DNA of 17,380 bases from Spirochaetia bacterium (GCA_026002045.1 BOAV01000048.1:1-17380), one strand, 5' to 3'. Shown: positions 1-7,603, counted from the first letter of the stretch. Numbers and translations: made by a program. Notes: generated by a model from the sequence alone, not told the origin.

Positions 1-348
1 GCAAAGCTCATCGTCTCGACGAAGGATGTTACGTTGGCCGCTGAGCCCGGATCAGGAGAACTTAAGGCGACGGGTGGCGCCGGTGCAGCTGCCGGAGGAG
101 TTTCCAACGATGATGGCGGCAGCGGCGGCGGAGCGCTCATCACCGGTAACGGTCATATCAAAGCGCCTTCATTCGCTGCGGGGGTAACTAATACGGATGT
201 TTCCGGGACAAGCGGCGGTATTGTTGATTTAGGTGTGGGTACTAACAGCGTTGTCTTAGGCGAAGCGGCCCCCGGTGCAGCCGGAGCTGATGGTGCTGGG
301 ACAGGTACTGTCGCTGGTGTAGGCGGTGAAGCTTCTATTACCAACTAA
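1..348 (+). CDS. C-terminal fragment of a Gly/Ala-rich, probably exported protein (5' end outside the window)
   Basis: The frame is open from base 1 to a TAA at 346-348, giving 115 residues with no credible start. A TTG at 34 lies inside the open frame and has no ribosome binding site, so this is the tail of a longer gene. The residues are almost all Gly, Ala, Ser, Thr, Val, Asn and Asp, with several GG/GGG runs and no Cys, Trp or Tyr. That composition is typical of repetitive, secreted or surface beta-structured proteins. I recognise no family. Codons for Ala, Thr and Val often end in T here, unlike the C-rich third positions of many later genes, which could mean a different origin or simply a repetitive sequence. 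It is followed by two hairpins and a terminator, so it is the last gene of its transcript. That it is coding is fairly likely; its function is unknown. Confidence 0.55.
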   Translation, partial: AKLIVSTKDVTLAAEPGSGELKATGGAGAAAGGVSNDDGGSGGGALITGNGHIKAPSFAAGVTNTDVSGTSGGIVDLGVGTNSVVLGEAAPGAAGADGAGTGTVAGVGGEASITN

Positions 349-367
349 TCCCTCCCGCGCGAGAGTG

Positions 368-394
368 GGTTAAACCGGCAAAGCCGGTTTAACC
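368..394. repeat. Perfect 12-bp inverted repeat, hairpin with AAA loop
   Basis: GGTTAAACCGGC at 368-379 pairs perfectly with 383-394 around an AAA loop. It starts 20 bases after the stop codon of the preceding gene. No T-run follows it, so it is not an intrinsic terminator by itself. It could protect the mRNA 3' end or be a REP-like unit. Confidence 0.7.
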
Positions 395-398
395 TAAG

Positions 399-437
399 CA
401 GTTTGAACACCGGCTCTACGGGCCGTTGTTCAAACTG
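399..437. repeat. Second inverted repeat, long imperfect hairpin
   Basis: CAGTTTGAACA at 399-409 pairs with 427-437. After one C/T mismatch the stem continues as CGGC (411-414) with GCCG (422-425), closing a TCTACGG loop. It stands between the first hairpin and the terminator and has no T-run of its own. Confidence 0.65.
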
Positions 438-450
438 CATGCGTAAAACG

Positions 451-485
451 AAAGGCCGCTCCTCTAACCGGGGGCGGCCTTTTTT
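451..485 (+). terminator. Rho-independent terminator for the first gene
   Basis: AAAGGCCGC (451-459) pairs with GCGGCCTTT (474-482) around a 14-base loop, and the 3' arm runs into six T residues (480-485). It is the third hairpin after the stop codon at 348 and ends transcription from the left. Confidence 0.85.
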
Positions 486-528
486 ATGCCCCAAAGGAAA
501 CCGACAAAGCGTTTCCCCATTACCAGCT

Positions 529-707
529 CAGCCCCCCTGCAACCGGAGTTTGTAACGGGCACGCATGGGATAACGGCGGCGGGGGGTCCAGTGTCGCGAA
601 AGCGACAAGGGGAATTCGTGACCCGCCTGCGGGGCATGAATTCCCCTGACAGGACCCCCGATTATTCATCTGCGTGCCCGTGGGACTGCACGGTTGCAGG
701 GGGGCTG
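529..707. other. Nested inverted-repeat element; possible structured RNA or palindromic mobile repeat
   Basis: About 180 bases fold on paper into a branched structure. The outer stem is 529-544 with 692-707 (16 bp), then 556-565 with 671-680 (10 bp), then 582-589 with 652-659 (8 bp). Inside are two side-by-side hairpins. One is TGTCGC-GAAA-GCGACA at 592-607, with a GNRA tetraloop. The other is 608-617 with 638-647 (10 bp), with a small CCCGC/GCGGG tip. The strand cannot be decided from the sequence, because the arms are nearly symmetrical. An alternative stem, GGGGGG (699-704) with CCCCCC (710-715), would compete with the outer helix. I see no promoter or convincing open frame. It lies between two terminators, in the only long gene-free stretch (486-725). 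I do not recognise the family. Confidence 0.55.
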
Positions 708-725
708 TACCCCCCGCTTTCAGGC

Positions 726-768
726 AAAAAAAAACGACCTAATTCCTTACAGCGTAAGAAATTAGGTC
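726..768 (-). terminator. Rho-independent terminator downstream of tRNA-Leu
   Basis: Read on the minus strand, GACCTAATT (768-760) pairs with 744-736. After one mismatch the stem continues (758-755 with 749-746) and closes a short loop. Nine T residues follow on the minus strand (A run at 726-734). It starts four bases after the tRNA 3' end. Confidence 0.9.
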
Positions 769-771
769 AAT

Positions 772-855
772 TGCCCGGAAGAAGACTCGAACTTCCATGC
801 CGGTGAAGGCACTGGTACCTGAAACCAGCGTGTCTACCAATTCCACCATCCGGGC
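772..855 (-). tRNA. tRNA-Leu, anticodon CAG
   Basis: This is an 84-nt class II tRNA. The 7-bp acceptor stem pairs GCCCGGA (minus 855-849) with TCCGGGC (779-773), and the discriminator base is A at 772, as expected for leucine. The D stem is GTG/CAC. The anticodon arm is CTGGT-TTCAGGT-ACCAG with anticodon CAG, reading CUG codons. A 15-nt variable arm and a T arm with loop TTCGAGT complete the fold. CCA is not encoded, so it must be added after transcription. The gene has a promoter at 867-895 and a terminator at 726-768. Confidence 0.97.
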
Positions 856-866
856 TTGTTCCAAGA

Positions 867-895
867 ATATAAACCATGAGGGGCTGCTTGGTCAA
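867..895 (-). promoter_or_regulatory. Sigma-70-type promoter for tRNA-Leu
   Basis: On the minus strand, -35 TTGACC (895-890) and -10 TTATAT (872-867) are separated by exactly 17 bases. The -10 box ends 11 bases before the mature tRNA 5' end. It lies in the 56-base gap between the end of the YesN-like gene and the tRNA. Confidence 0.7.
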
Positions 896-911
896 GGCCT
901 CAGGGGCGTTC

Positions 912-2528
912 TTAACCGGATTCGTTGCGGTATTGCAGCGGGGGGGAGCCCGTGTATTTTTTGAATGAGGCGCTGAAATATTGGGCGTTGCTATAGCCTA
1001 CCATGTCCGCGACTTCATAGGTCTTAAAGTCGTTTTCCTTTAAAAGTTTTATCGCATGTTCTATACGTATCTTTGTTAAATATTTATGAAAAGAAGAGTT
1101 GATTTTCTTTTTAAACAAAAAACTCAAATGGGACTGGCTGACCCCGGCGGCGCGGGCTACCGCCGCCAGTGATAGTTCCTTGTTTTGATAATTGGTTTCG
1201 AGATAGGCAAGGGCCTTATGGAGAATGGTTTGATGATGAAACAACCGGGTGTCTTCAATAAGGTTAATAATGGTAATCGCAAGATTATTAAGGGCTTTTA
1301 AAATATCATCTATCGTACCAAGGCTCTGGATCTTATTGTATGTTTCATTAAAAGCGTCATGTACTTCGGTTTTTCCCTCCTTAAGCCAGGAGTCCGCCTC
1401 ATTGACCAGTGCAAAGGCAATTGCACTTGCATCCATCTTAATCCTGATCATGGGAACATCAATCGCAGCACGAACCTGCTGCTGAAACCGTGATAACTGT
1501 TCATTTACCAAAGAGGCGTCTGCGAACCTTACCGCCATCGCAAGCTCCCGCGCAACCTGCTGCATCTCCCACGAACCCTTGTTGTCATTCATGTTAATAT
1601 CCTGGATGGATATTAAGCGGCCGGTCCCAAAAAGATGCCCGCAGCTTAAAGCCTTTAATGCTTCCTGATATGCAATGGAAATATTTGAAATATCCCTGTG
1701 AAAACCGCTCAGCCCCAGGGTCAGCGGGACCTTATACCGTGAACGGGCGCCGGGGATAAGTTCTTCCAATTGCTGGAGAACGGCGGTTTTATTTTCCGGT
1801 AAATTTTTTTCATTCAGTTCAAGCAAAAGGACAAAGCTGATTTCCCCCAGATCATAGAAAAATACCGAGCAATAACCATGTAACATATCCTCTGCCAGTT
1901 TAATAACAGCAGCTTTAATAAATTCTTTTCCCGGAATACCGCGCTTTATTATCTCCGGACTGAGCGGATCAAGGGCGGCCGCAACGCAGAGAAAAGGGCC
2001 TTCCCTGAATTCAAGTTCCAGGAAGTCGGCCTGTTCTTTTATTGCCTCAAGCCGCTGGTAATACCCGGAAAAAAGTTTTGAAAAGAAAGCCTGTCTGAGC
2101 AGGGGGAGTGAGTTTTTTATCTGCGCAAGGAAGCGGTGTTCATTTTCAAGCCGTTCTTTTGTATGATTCAGGGTTTCGATAAATATTTTTTTGTCCAATG
2201 GTTTATTAATATAGGCGTCTACGGAAAGGCTTATTGCGGTGCGGGCATATTCAAACTCATCATGGCCTGAAAGGATGATGATCCGCGGGTGGTGTCCCCG
2301 ATCCTGCAGCTCCTTAAGCATGGTCAAGCCGTCCATACATGGCATAAGTACATCGCTTATGATAATGTCAGGCTCATATTCTTCCGCCAGTTCAATCCCC
2401 GATATGCCGTCTTCGGCGACTCCCACCACCTGATATCCGAGCGAAGCCCAGTCGATATTCTCTTTAAGGGATTCGCGGATGGCATCGTCGTCGTCAACAA
2501 TGATAAGGGTGGTAAATTCTTTACACAT
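912..2528 (-). CDS. YesN-like response regulator with AraC-type DNA-binding domain
   Basis: This is the transcription factor of the two-component system encoded with the kinase just upstream, predicted to control the neighbouring sugar transporter genes. The 538-residue protein starts with a receiver domain (about residues 6-125). It has the acidic pair Asp12/Asp13, the phosphoacceptor Asp59 in ISDVLMP, Ser87 and Lys109 (NKP). A long middle region (about 130-430) is typical of the YesN family. The C-terminal AraC/XylS domain (about 435-535) shows two helix-turn-helix units, near residues 453-474 and 504-527. The ATG lies one base after the kinase stop codon and is preceded by AGGGA, so translation is probably coupled. 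It is the last gene of the leftward operon, with no clear terminator before tRNA-Leu. Family assignment is firm; its target is inferred. Confidence 0.93.
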   Translation of the reverse strand: MCKEFTTLIIVDDDDAIRESLKENIDWASLGYQVVGVAEDGISGIELAEEYEPDIIISDVLMPCMDGLTMLKELQDRGHHPRIIILSGHDEFEYARTAISLSVDAYINKPLDKKIFIETLNHTKERLENEHRFLAQIKNSLPLLRQAFFSKLFSGYYQRLEAIKEQADFLELEFREGPFLCVAAALDPLSPEIIKRGIPGKEFIKAAVIKLAEDMLHGYCSVFFYDLGEISFVLLLELNEKNLPENKTAVLQQLEELIPGARSRYKVPLTLGLSGFHRDISNISIAYQEALKALSCGHLFGTGRLISIQDINMNDNKGSWEMQQVARELAMAVRFADASLVNEQLSRFQQQVRAAIDVPMIRIKMDASAIAFALVNEADSWLKEGKTEVHDAFNETYNKIQSLGTIDDILKALNNLAITIINLIEDTRLFHHQTILHKALAYLETNYQNKELSLAAVARAAGVSQSHLSFLFKKKINSSFHKYLTKIRIEHAIKLLKENDFKTYEVADMVGYSNAQYFSASFKKYTGSPPLQYRNESG

Positions 2529-2529
2529 A

Positions 2530-4359
2530 TTAATCGTCCCTGCCTACAGGGAGCAGAATATCAATTTTTGTTCCCTGTTCAAATATGCTTTCGACAGAAA
2601 GACCGTAGGGTAGGCCATAATGCAGCCTGATCCTTTCATGAACATTACGAAGCCCGTATACTTCACTCAAATCTTTCCAGTCATTGGTCTCAAAGGCGTT
2701 TTGGAGAGACATAACCTTATCATATATTATTCCAATGCCGTCGTCGGTAATGGTAATTTTCATATCATCACCCGCTTTTTCAGCCCTGATATTTATATGA
2801 AGATCCTCACCGTGTTTTACCCCGTGGATAATTGAATTTTCCAAGGGCGGCTGCAGGATTAGTTTTACTATTTTTACCCGGGACAATTCGGGATCAATGT
2901 CGAGGGTATAGGAAATTTTTTTATTGTGTATCATCTGGATGCTTAAATAATATTCGGCATGGGCTATTTCATCCTTCAATTCAATAATATCACGGCCCTT
3001 GCTCAGGCTCAGGCGGTAGAACCCGTTGAGGGACATAATAATTTTGGTCATCTTTTCGTATTCGCCAAGCATTCCGAGCTGTTCTATTGAATAAAGGGCG
3101 TTATAAAGAAAATGGGGCTTGATCTGTTCCTGCAGAATCCTGATTTCCAGTTCCCGTTTTTTCCCTTCCTCAATGATCCTGTCCTTTAACAATTTTTGTA
3201 CCTGATCCATCAGTTGAGATATTCCCCGGTTGAGTTCCACAATTTCGGCGCAGATGACATCGTCCAGCAAAACATCTGTGGTCCCATCCATACTGTTGAC
3301 CTTGTTAACCCATCCGGTAATCGGAACCGAAATGATCCGTATAATGAGCAGGGAAAGAACAAGGGCAAATCCTATGGCCAATAATGAACAGACAATGGTT
3401 ATAAACCTGATATTCTTAACTCCGCTCATCAGATCCTCTTCAGGAAAAACCGCCGCAAGTTTCCAGTGCCCCAGTTGGAGCGGCTCCCACACTGCCAGCA
3501 TATTGGATCTTTTGGAATTTTTATAAGAGACATAGCCCGCTGCCGGTGGTTCTTCTTCAATCTGCTGCAGAACAGGAGGAGGGATCAGATAATGCTCATC
3601 GGATGAATTAAAATGCATTGCCGCCCCATCGCCCAAAAGCGCCAGGTACCCGTTTTGGGTTACCCTGATATCACCGAATATCTGCCGGAAGAAACTTCTT
3701 TTAAAATTAAACAGCAAAAAACAACGGCTTTCCGATTTCTCATCCCCAATGATTTTATAAAGACTTGCAATGTAATTATCGGTGTAAACATTGGGGTTAA
3801 TATTGTTTTGATGCAGATTAAGCCATTGGTATGATTTTGCGCTCTGGGTGATAAGCGGCGTCCCGTTCATCATCAGGGAAAAAGAAAAACCGGATCGGGA
3901 GGGAGGATAATCGGATTTATAAAAAATATCAACCGGTTTATCCTCCTGCTGGACCGCCAGAAACACCGTGTCCAGGACCGAATAGGAAGAAAAATATATC
4001 CGCTCCATCTCGTTAAAGACCCGCACAAAACGTTCCCGGCGTCTTGGTTCATCCTCATGGGTATTTGCAATCAGGGCGGCCACATCGGAACTTTGTTCAA
4101 GGAGGACCATTTGTTCAAATATTCCATAAAGCTGGTAGTCCAGGTAATATTTGGTCTGGGAAACCAGTTCGGAGATCGAAGTCAGGGCATTTTCCTTTAC
4201 CTGTTTGCGTATCAGAAAATTGGTCAAAAACAGATTAACTAAAATACAAACAATAAAAACGGGGATAAAAATCCAGAGAAGGATACTTTTTAAAGAGGTC
4301 TGTTTTAAGCGCTGTTTTATATTTTCTTTAATTACGCCGCTAACCCGCATTTGTATCAT
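2530..4359 (-). CDS. YesM-like sensor histidine kinase
   Basis: This membrane kinase should sense an extracellular signal, probably a carbohydrate, and phosphorylate the adjacent AraC-type regulator. In 609 residues it has a first membrane segment (about 24-47), a large extracytoplasmic sensor region (about 50-315), a second membrane segment (about 318-343) and a HAMP-like linker (about 344-396). The phospho-accepting His416 sits in KPHFLYNAL, the signature of the LytS/YesM His_kinase class. The ATPase domain shows the N box around PPLENSIIHG (504-513), a DDGIGI G box (539-544) and GLRNVHERI (569-577). The ATG at 4359 has GGAG six bases upstream. A second ATG three codons later is also possible. 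It sits between the sugar-binding protein gene and the regulator, the usual YesMN arrangement beside CUT1 transporters. Confidence 0.93.
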   Translation of the reverse strand: MIQMRVSGVIKENIKQRLKQTSLKSILLWIFIPVFIVCILVNLFLTNFLIRKQVKENALTSISELVSQTKYYLDYQLYGIFEQMVLLEQSSDVAALIANTHEDEPRRRERFVRVFNEMERIYFSSYSVLDTVFLAVQQEDKPVDIFYKSDYPPSRSGFSFSLMMNGTPLITQSAKSYQWLNLHQNNINPNVYTDNYIASLYKIIGDEKSESRCFLLFNFKRSFFRQIFGDIRVTQNGYLALLGDGAAMHFNSSDEHYLIPPPVLQQIEEEPPAAGYVSYKNSKRSNMLAVWEPLQLGHWKLAAVFPEEDLMSGVKNIRFITIVCSLLAIGFALVLSLLIIRIISVPITGWVNKVNSMDGTTDVLLDDVICAEIVELNRGISQLMDQVQKLLKDRIIEEGKKRELEIRILQEQIKPHFLYNALYSIEQLGMLGEYEKMTKIIMSLNGFYRLSLSKGRDIIELKDEIAHAEYYLSIQMIHNKKISYTLDIDPELSRVKIVKLILQPPLENSIIHGVKHGEDLHINIRAEKAGDDMKITITDDGIGIIYDKVMSLQNAFETNDWKDLSEVYGLRNVHERIRLHYGLPYGLSVESIFEQGTKIDILLPVGRDD

Positions 4360-4378
4360 CCCATGCTCCGCTATTGAG

Positions 4379-4412
4379 ACAGGGAACCGGGAAAAATGCC
4401 CCGGCTCCCTGT
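4379..4412 (-). other. Stem-loop between the sugar-binding protein gene and the kinase gene
   Basis: Thirteen base pairs with one A/C mismatch (4379-4391 with 4400-4412) close an eight-base loop. No T-run follows on the minus strand, so it is not a classical terminator. Hairpins at this place often protect the 3' end of the binding-protein mRNA and lower expression of the downstream genes; that role is inferred. Confidence 0.55.
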
Positions 4413-4442
4413 GCCATTATAGCACGTTCTGAATAAAATGGG

Positions 4443-5762
4443 TTATTTTTTTATATTGTCCTGATAGCGTTTGTACGCCTGCTCTATAGCGGTAGCCCAT
4501 TCGTCGAGAAGCGCCTTGGGAGTCGTTCTGCCAAGCAGGACCGACTGGAATCCCGGTTCCACGATTTCCGTAAGGATGCGGTTGTATTCAGGCAGATAGG
4601 TGGGAAGATCCACATAAACCGTATCGGGAGATTTTATAACCGGTGTAATATTTTTGAGGTAGTCGGCGTTCTTGACCCAGTCATGCTCAAGGACATCAAG
4701 CCGGGAAGGAAGCTCACCGATAATCTGGTCCCAATAGGAAATGACCTTCTCGCTGGTAAGGAATTTAAGAAAATCAATCGCTTCATTCTTGTACTTGGAG
4801 CCTTCAAAAACAGAATAACCGCCGGCGCTTGGGCTGGGAGAACAATAGTAACCCTTTACGGATCGCGGGAAGAAGACGGTGCCGAATGAACCGGCGGGCA
4901 GCGCCTTGGTGTGTTCCGCCAGGGAGCCCAGGTTATGATGTATCATATTGGCAGCCCCTGAATCAAAGGCGGCGACCATGGCCTGGTAATCGTAGTTTAC
5001 ATCTCCGGCGGCGGTATATTTATTGTATATCCCCGCAAATCTGGTCAGGAATTCAAGCGCGGCGGGGTCCCGGAAAAGGGCATTGCCGTTCTGATCAAAA
5101 TAGGTTTTCACCCCCGCATAGGTAATCAGCATGGTCTGGAGCTGTTTCGCCGAACCGGAGCCACCCCGGATGGCAAAACCATACTCGCCCTTGGATGCAT
5201 TGGTAAGTTTGGCTACGGCATTGAAAAATTCATCCCAGGACTGGGGCGCCCCAAGTCCCGCATCCTTAAACCGGTCTATCCGGTACCACATGGTCTCGTA
5301 GCTTACCCGGTCGGGAATCATGTAAAGCCCACGGTTGGGGTCAGGATTGCGGACCACATTAATGACGCCGGGATCGAACTGTTTGCTTTCACTCCAGGCG
5401 TTGAATGTGTCGTCCAGTTTTAAAAGGGCCTTTTGGGCAATAAAGCCGGAAATCGAAACAAGCTGGGTTCCTGAAATATCGGGGACCGCATTACCGGCTA
5501 TGGCAACATTTATTTTATCAACCGATTGACTCTGGGGTACACCCACATATTTTATCCGGATCCTGTCCTGGGATTCGTGGTACCATTTAATAATCTCTTC
5601 CAGATAGGGGGTCCGTTCCGGTCCCGGATTTACATCCCAAAAGGTAAGGGTTACCACTTCTGATCCGGAAGCGCCCCCTGAACTCTGCTGCTTGCCGCCG
5701 CCGGCAAAAAGATTTCCGGCAAGTAAGGATACCGCCATCAAAACCAAAAAGATTTTTTTCAT
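4443..5762 (-). CDS. Extracellular sugar-binding protein of a CUT1 ABC transporter (SBP family 1)
   Basis: This is the periplasmic receptor that should deliver a sugar or oligosaccharide to the two permeases encoded upstream. The 439-residue product starts with a signal peptide (about 1-20: KK, hydrophobic core, ending NLFA) followed by GGGKQQSSGG. There is no lipobox cysteine, so it seems to be a soluble periplasmic protein, not a lipoprotein. The mature protein opens with a strand like those of family 1 binding proteins (VTLTFWDVNPGPE), and the length fits the MalE/UgpB-like class. The ATG is preceded by GGGGGAGAG at good spacing. It follows the MalG-like gene after 72 bases and is flanked by hairpins on both sides. 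Residues 397-432 are encoded by a 107-bp stretch repeated exactly at the right end of the window. The substrate is not predictable. Confidence 0.93.
   Translation of the reverse strand: MKKIFLVLMAVSLLAGNLFAGGGKQQSSGGASGSEVVTLTFWDVNPGPERTPYLEEIIKWYHESQDRIRIKYVGVPQSQSVDKINVAIAGNAVPDISGTQLVSISGFIAQKALLKLDDTFNAWSESKQFDPGVINVVRNPDPNRGLYMIPDRVSYETMWYRIDRFKDAGLGAPQSWDEFFNAVAKLTNASKGEYGFAIRGGSGSAKQLQTMLITYAGVKTYFDQNGNALFRDPAALEFLTRFAGIYNKYTAAGDVNYDYQAMVAAFDSGAANMIHHNLGSLAEHTKALPAGSFGTVFFPRSVKGYYCSPSPSAGGYSVFEGSKYKNEAIDFLKFLTSEKVISYWDQIIGELPSRLDVLEHDWVKNADYLKNITPVIKSPDTVYVDLPTYLPEYNRILTEIVEPGFQSVLLGRTTPKALLDEWATAIEQAYKRYQDNIKK
4468..4574. repeat. 107-bp exact direct repeat, copy 1 (inside the sugar-binding protein gene)
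   Basis: Bases 4468-4574 are identical to 17274-17380, in the same orientation. Here the repeat is in its natural context, coding for residues 397-432 of the binding protein. The matching stops at 4467/17273, where the bases differ; at the other end the second copy is cut by the window edge. Confidence 0.97.
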
Positions 5763-5799
5763 TTCTCTCCCCCTGATATCATCAACAATATGAATTCAA

Positions 5800-5818
5800 A
5801 AATCCGCAACGCAGATTT
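5800..5818 (-). other. Stem-loop in the MalG-SBP intergenic gap, possible attenuator
   Basis: On the minus strand AAATCTGC pairs with GCGGATTT (one G-T wobble) around a GTT loop, and the 3' arm runs into TTTTT. It lies about 40 bases upstream of the sugar-binding protein start. It could be a weak terminator/attenuator or an mRNA-processing hairpin. The evidence is the fold alone. Confidence 0.4.
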
Positions 5819-5834
5819 ATAACGCCGATAACAA

Positions 5835-6707
5835 TTAGCCCTTAACCGCCCCCGATGAAAGCCCTTTAATTAAAAAACGCTGCATGTAGGAAAACATGAG
5901 CATGGGCGGAATAATGGCAATAATGGCGCCCGCCGCCAATATCCCATAGTTAATGGTAAATTCACCCAGCATATAACTCAGTCCGACCGGCAGGGTCATC
6001 TTTTCCGGATCGTTGAGGAACATAACCGCAAAGAGGAATTCCTTCCAGGCGTCGATAAACGCAAAGGAACCGCAGGCGACAACCCCCGGCAAAAGCAGGG
6101 GCAGGATAATGCGAAAAATAGCCCCCATCCGGCCGGAGCCGTCAATCATGGCGGCTTCTTCCAGGGACACCGGAATACTTGCCATAAAGCCCCGCATCAT
6201 GATGGCGTTAAAGGGAAGGCTGAAGGTTACGTAAGAAATAACCAGGGACAATGGCTGGTTGATTAATCCCAATGTTTTAAAAATCATAAAGAGGGGTATT
6301 AAAAGCATGGAATGGGGAAGAAATTGGGTACACAACAACAGGAGCATGGTTAATTTTTTCCCCCGGAAATGAAACCGGGTAAGGGGATAGGCAACAAGGG
6401 TTGAAAACAGAAGCACCACAAAGGCAACAGAAATTGATACGATAAAACTGTTAAAGAAATAACGATCAAAGCCCACGGTCCGCCAGGCATTGAAGAAATT
6501 ATCCAGGGTTGCCGGATCGGGGATATATTTTATGGGCCGCTGCAAAATTTCCCTTTCCGGTTTAAGGGAGGTAACAACAACCCAGAGAAAAGGGATGATC
6601 ATAAAAAACAGAATAACTATTAAGGGGAGATAGATCACCAAAAGACGCAGCGGCGTTTTCATGCCCGTTAATGAAGATTCCTTTTTGCTTCCGGGGAAAT
6701 TTTTCAT
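5835..6707 (-). CDS. CUT1 ABC transporter permease, MalG-like
   Basis: This is one of the two inner-membrane subunits forming the sugar channel. The 290-residue protein has six predicted membrane segments. The first is at about 20-46, with a charged linker TSLKPEREI after it as is usual for MalG-type proteins. The cytoplasmic EAA loop (about 183-203, SLEEAAMIDGSGRMGAIF then ILP) is the contact site for the ATPase. The C-terminus FLIKGLSSGAVKG is a standard CUT1 ending. The start ATG overlaps the stop of the MalF-like gene (ATGA, 6704-6707) and has AGAGGAAAG just upstream, so the pair is translationally coupled. No ATPase gene is present in the window, so the transporter probably uses a shared MsmX/UgpC-type ATPase encoded elsewhere. 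Confidence 0.95.
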   Translation of the reverse strand: MKNFPGSKKESSLTGMKTPLRLLVIYLPLIVILFFMIIPFLWVVVTSLKPEREILQRPIKYIPDPATLDNFFNAWRTVGFDRYFFNSFIVSISVAFVVLLFSTLVAYPLTRFHFRGKKLTMLLLLCTQFLPHSMLLIPLFMIFKTLGLINQPLSLVISYVTFSLPFNAIMMRGFMASIPVSLEEAAMIDGSGRMGAIFRIILPLLLPGVVACGSFAFIDAWKEFLFAVMFLNDPEKMTLPVGLSYMLGEFTINYGILAAGAIIAIIPPMLMFSYMQRFLIKGLSSGAVKG

Positions 6708-7603
6708 AAACTTTCCTCTCCGAATTTACTAAAGTGCAGGTATGTGGCGGCAAAAATAAGCAGGAAGAGGAAAGAAACGATGGCAACCGCCGAGCCATAT
6801 CCAAATTCCTGATTTTTAATGGCCAGATTTGCTATGTATACACTCAGGGTAGTTGTGTGGTTTGCCGGCCCGCCTCCGGTGAGGTTCATAATGAGATCCA
6901 CCGAATTAAATTCCCATACCGACCTGAGCAGGGTCGTAAGGATGATCGTATCCTTAATGTAGGGCAGGGTAATCGCAAAAAATTTCCATAAGGCGCCGCC
7001 GCCGTCTATCGAGCAGGATTCGTAAAGCTCATCAGGAACGGACTGCAGCGCCGCCAGCAGGGAAATGGCAAAAAAGGGTATGCCCCGCCAAAGTTCAGCG
7101 GCGACAACTGCCGGGAAAACGGTCTGCAGGGTTCCCAGCCAGGCCACGGGCTTCTTAATCAGTGATAACCGCATCAAAACGTCATTGATGAGCCCGATGT
7201 GTTCATTGTAAAGCAGGGACCAGAGGATGGAGACGATCACCCCGGAAAGCGCCCAGGGCGCAAATATCAGGCTCCGTACCAAAGCCCGCCCGTGAAACTT
7301 TTGGTTAAGAAGCAGGGCGACAACAAGGCCGAACAGGAGCTGAAGAGATACTTCACTGAGTATCCATTTAAGGGAGGTAAGAAAGGCGTTTACAAATCTT
7401 TTATTGCCGGTAAGTATATTGATATAATTCTCAAACCCCGCAGGCCCATTGCCGTAGAAAGCGCTGGGGTTATAGTGCTGAAAGCTGAAATATACCACAT
7501 TGAGGATCGGATAAAGAAGAAACACCAGGAACAGAATGGCCGCAGGGGAAAGAAAATAATAGGGAAGCATCATATTGTGGAATTGTAATTTCCGAATTTT
7601 CAC
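6704..7603 (-). CDS. CUT1 ABC transporter permease, MalF-like
   Basis: This is the partner inner-membrane subunit of the MalG-like permease. With the start chosen here it has 299 residues. The first membrane segment is at about 14-41, the EAA loop at about 191-214 (ELYESCSIDGGGALWKF then ITLP), and the conserved LTGGGPANHTTTLSVY stretch at about 241-256 is typical of MalF/UgpA-type proteins. I prefer the GTG at 7603, because AGAGG lies seven bases upstream and the protein then begins MKIRKLQF, a normal short cytoplasmic tail. An in-frame ATG at 7630 would add nine residues but has only a weak site. The gap to the upstream hydrolase gene is 87 bases, the largest inside the operon. Confidence 0.94.
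   Translation of the reverse strand: MKIRKLQFHNMMLPYYFLSPAAILFLVFLLYPILNVVYFSFQHYNPSAFYGNGPAGFENYINILTGNKRFVNAFLTSLKWILSEVSLQLLFGLVVALLLNQKFHGRALVRSLIFAPWALSGVIVSILWSLLYNEHIGLINDVLMRLSLIKKPVAWLGTLQTVFPAVVAAELWRGIPFFAISLLAALQSVPDELYESCSIDGGGALWKFFAITLPYIKDTIILTTLLRSVWEFNSVDLIMNLTGGGPANHTTTLSVYIANLAIKNQEFGYGSAVAIVSFLFLLIFAATYLHFSKFGEESL

Noticed and set aside
486..806. Plus-strand open frame of 106 codons
   Set aside because: It runs through the inverted-repeat element, the tRNA terminator and part of tRNA-Leu, so it cannot be a conserved gene.
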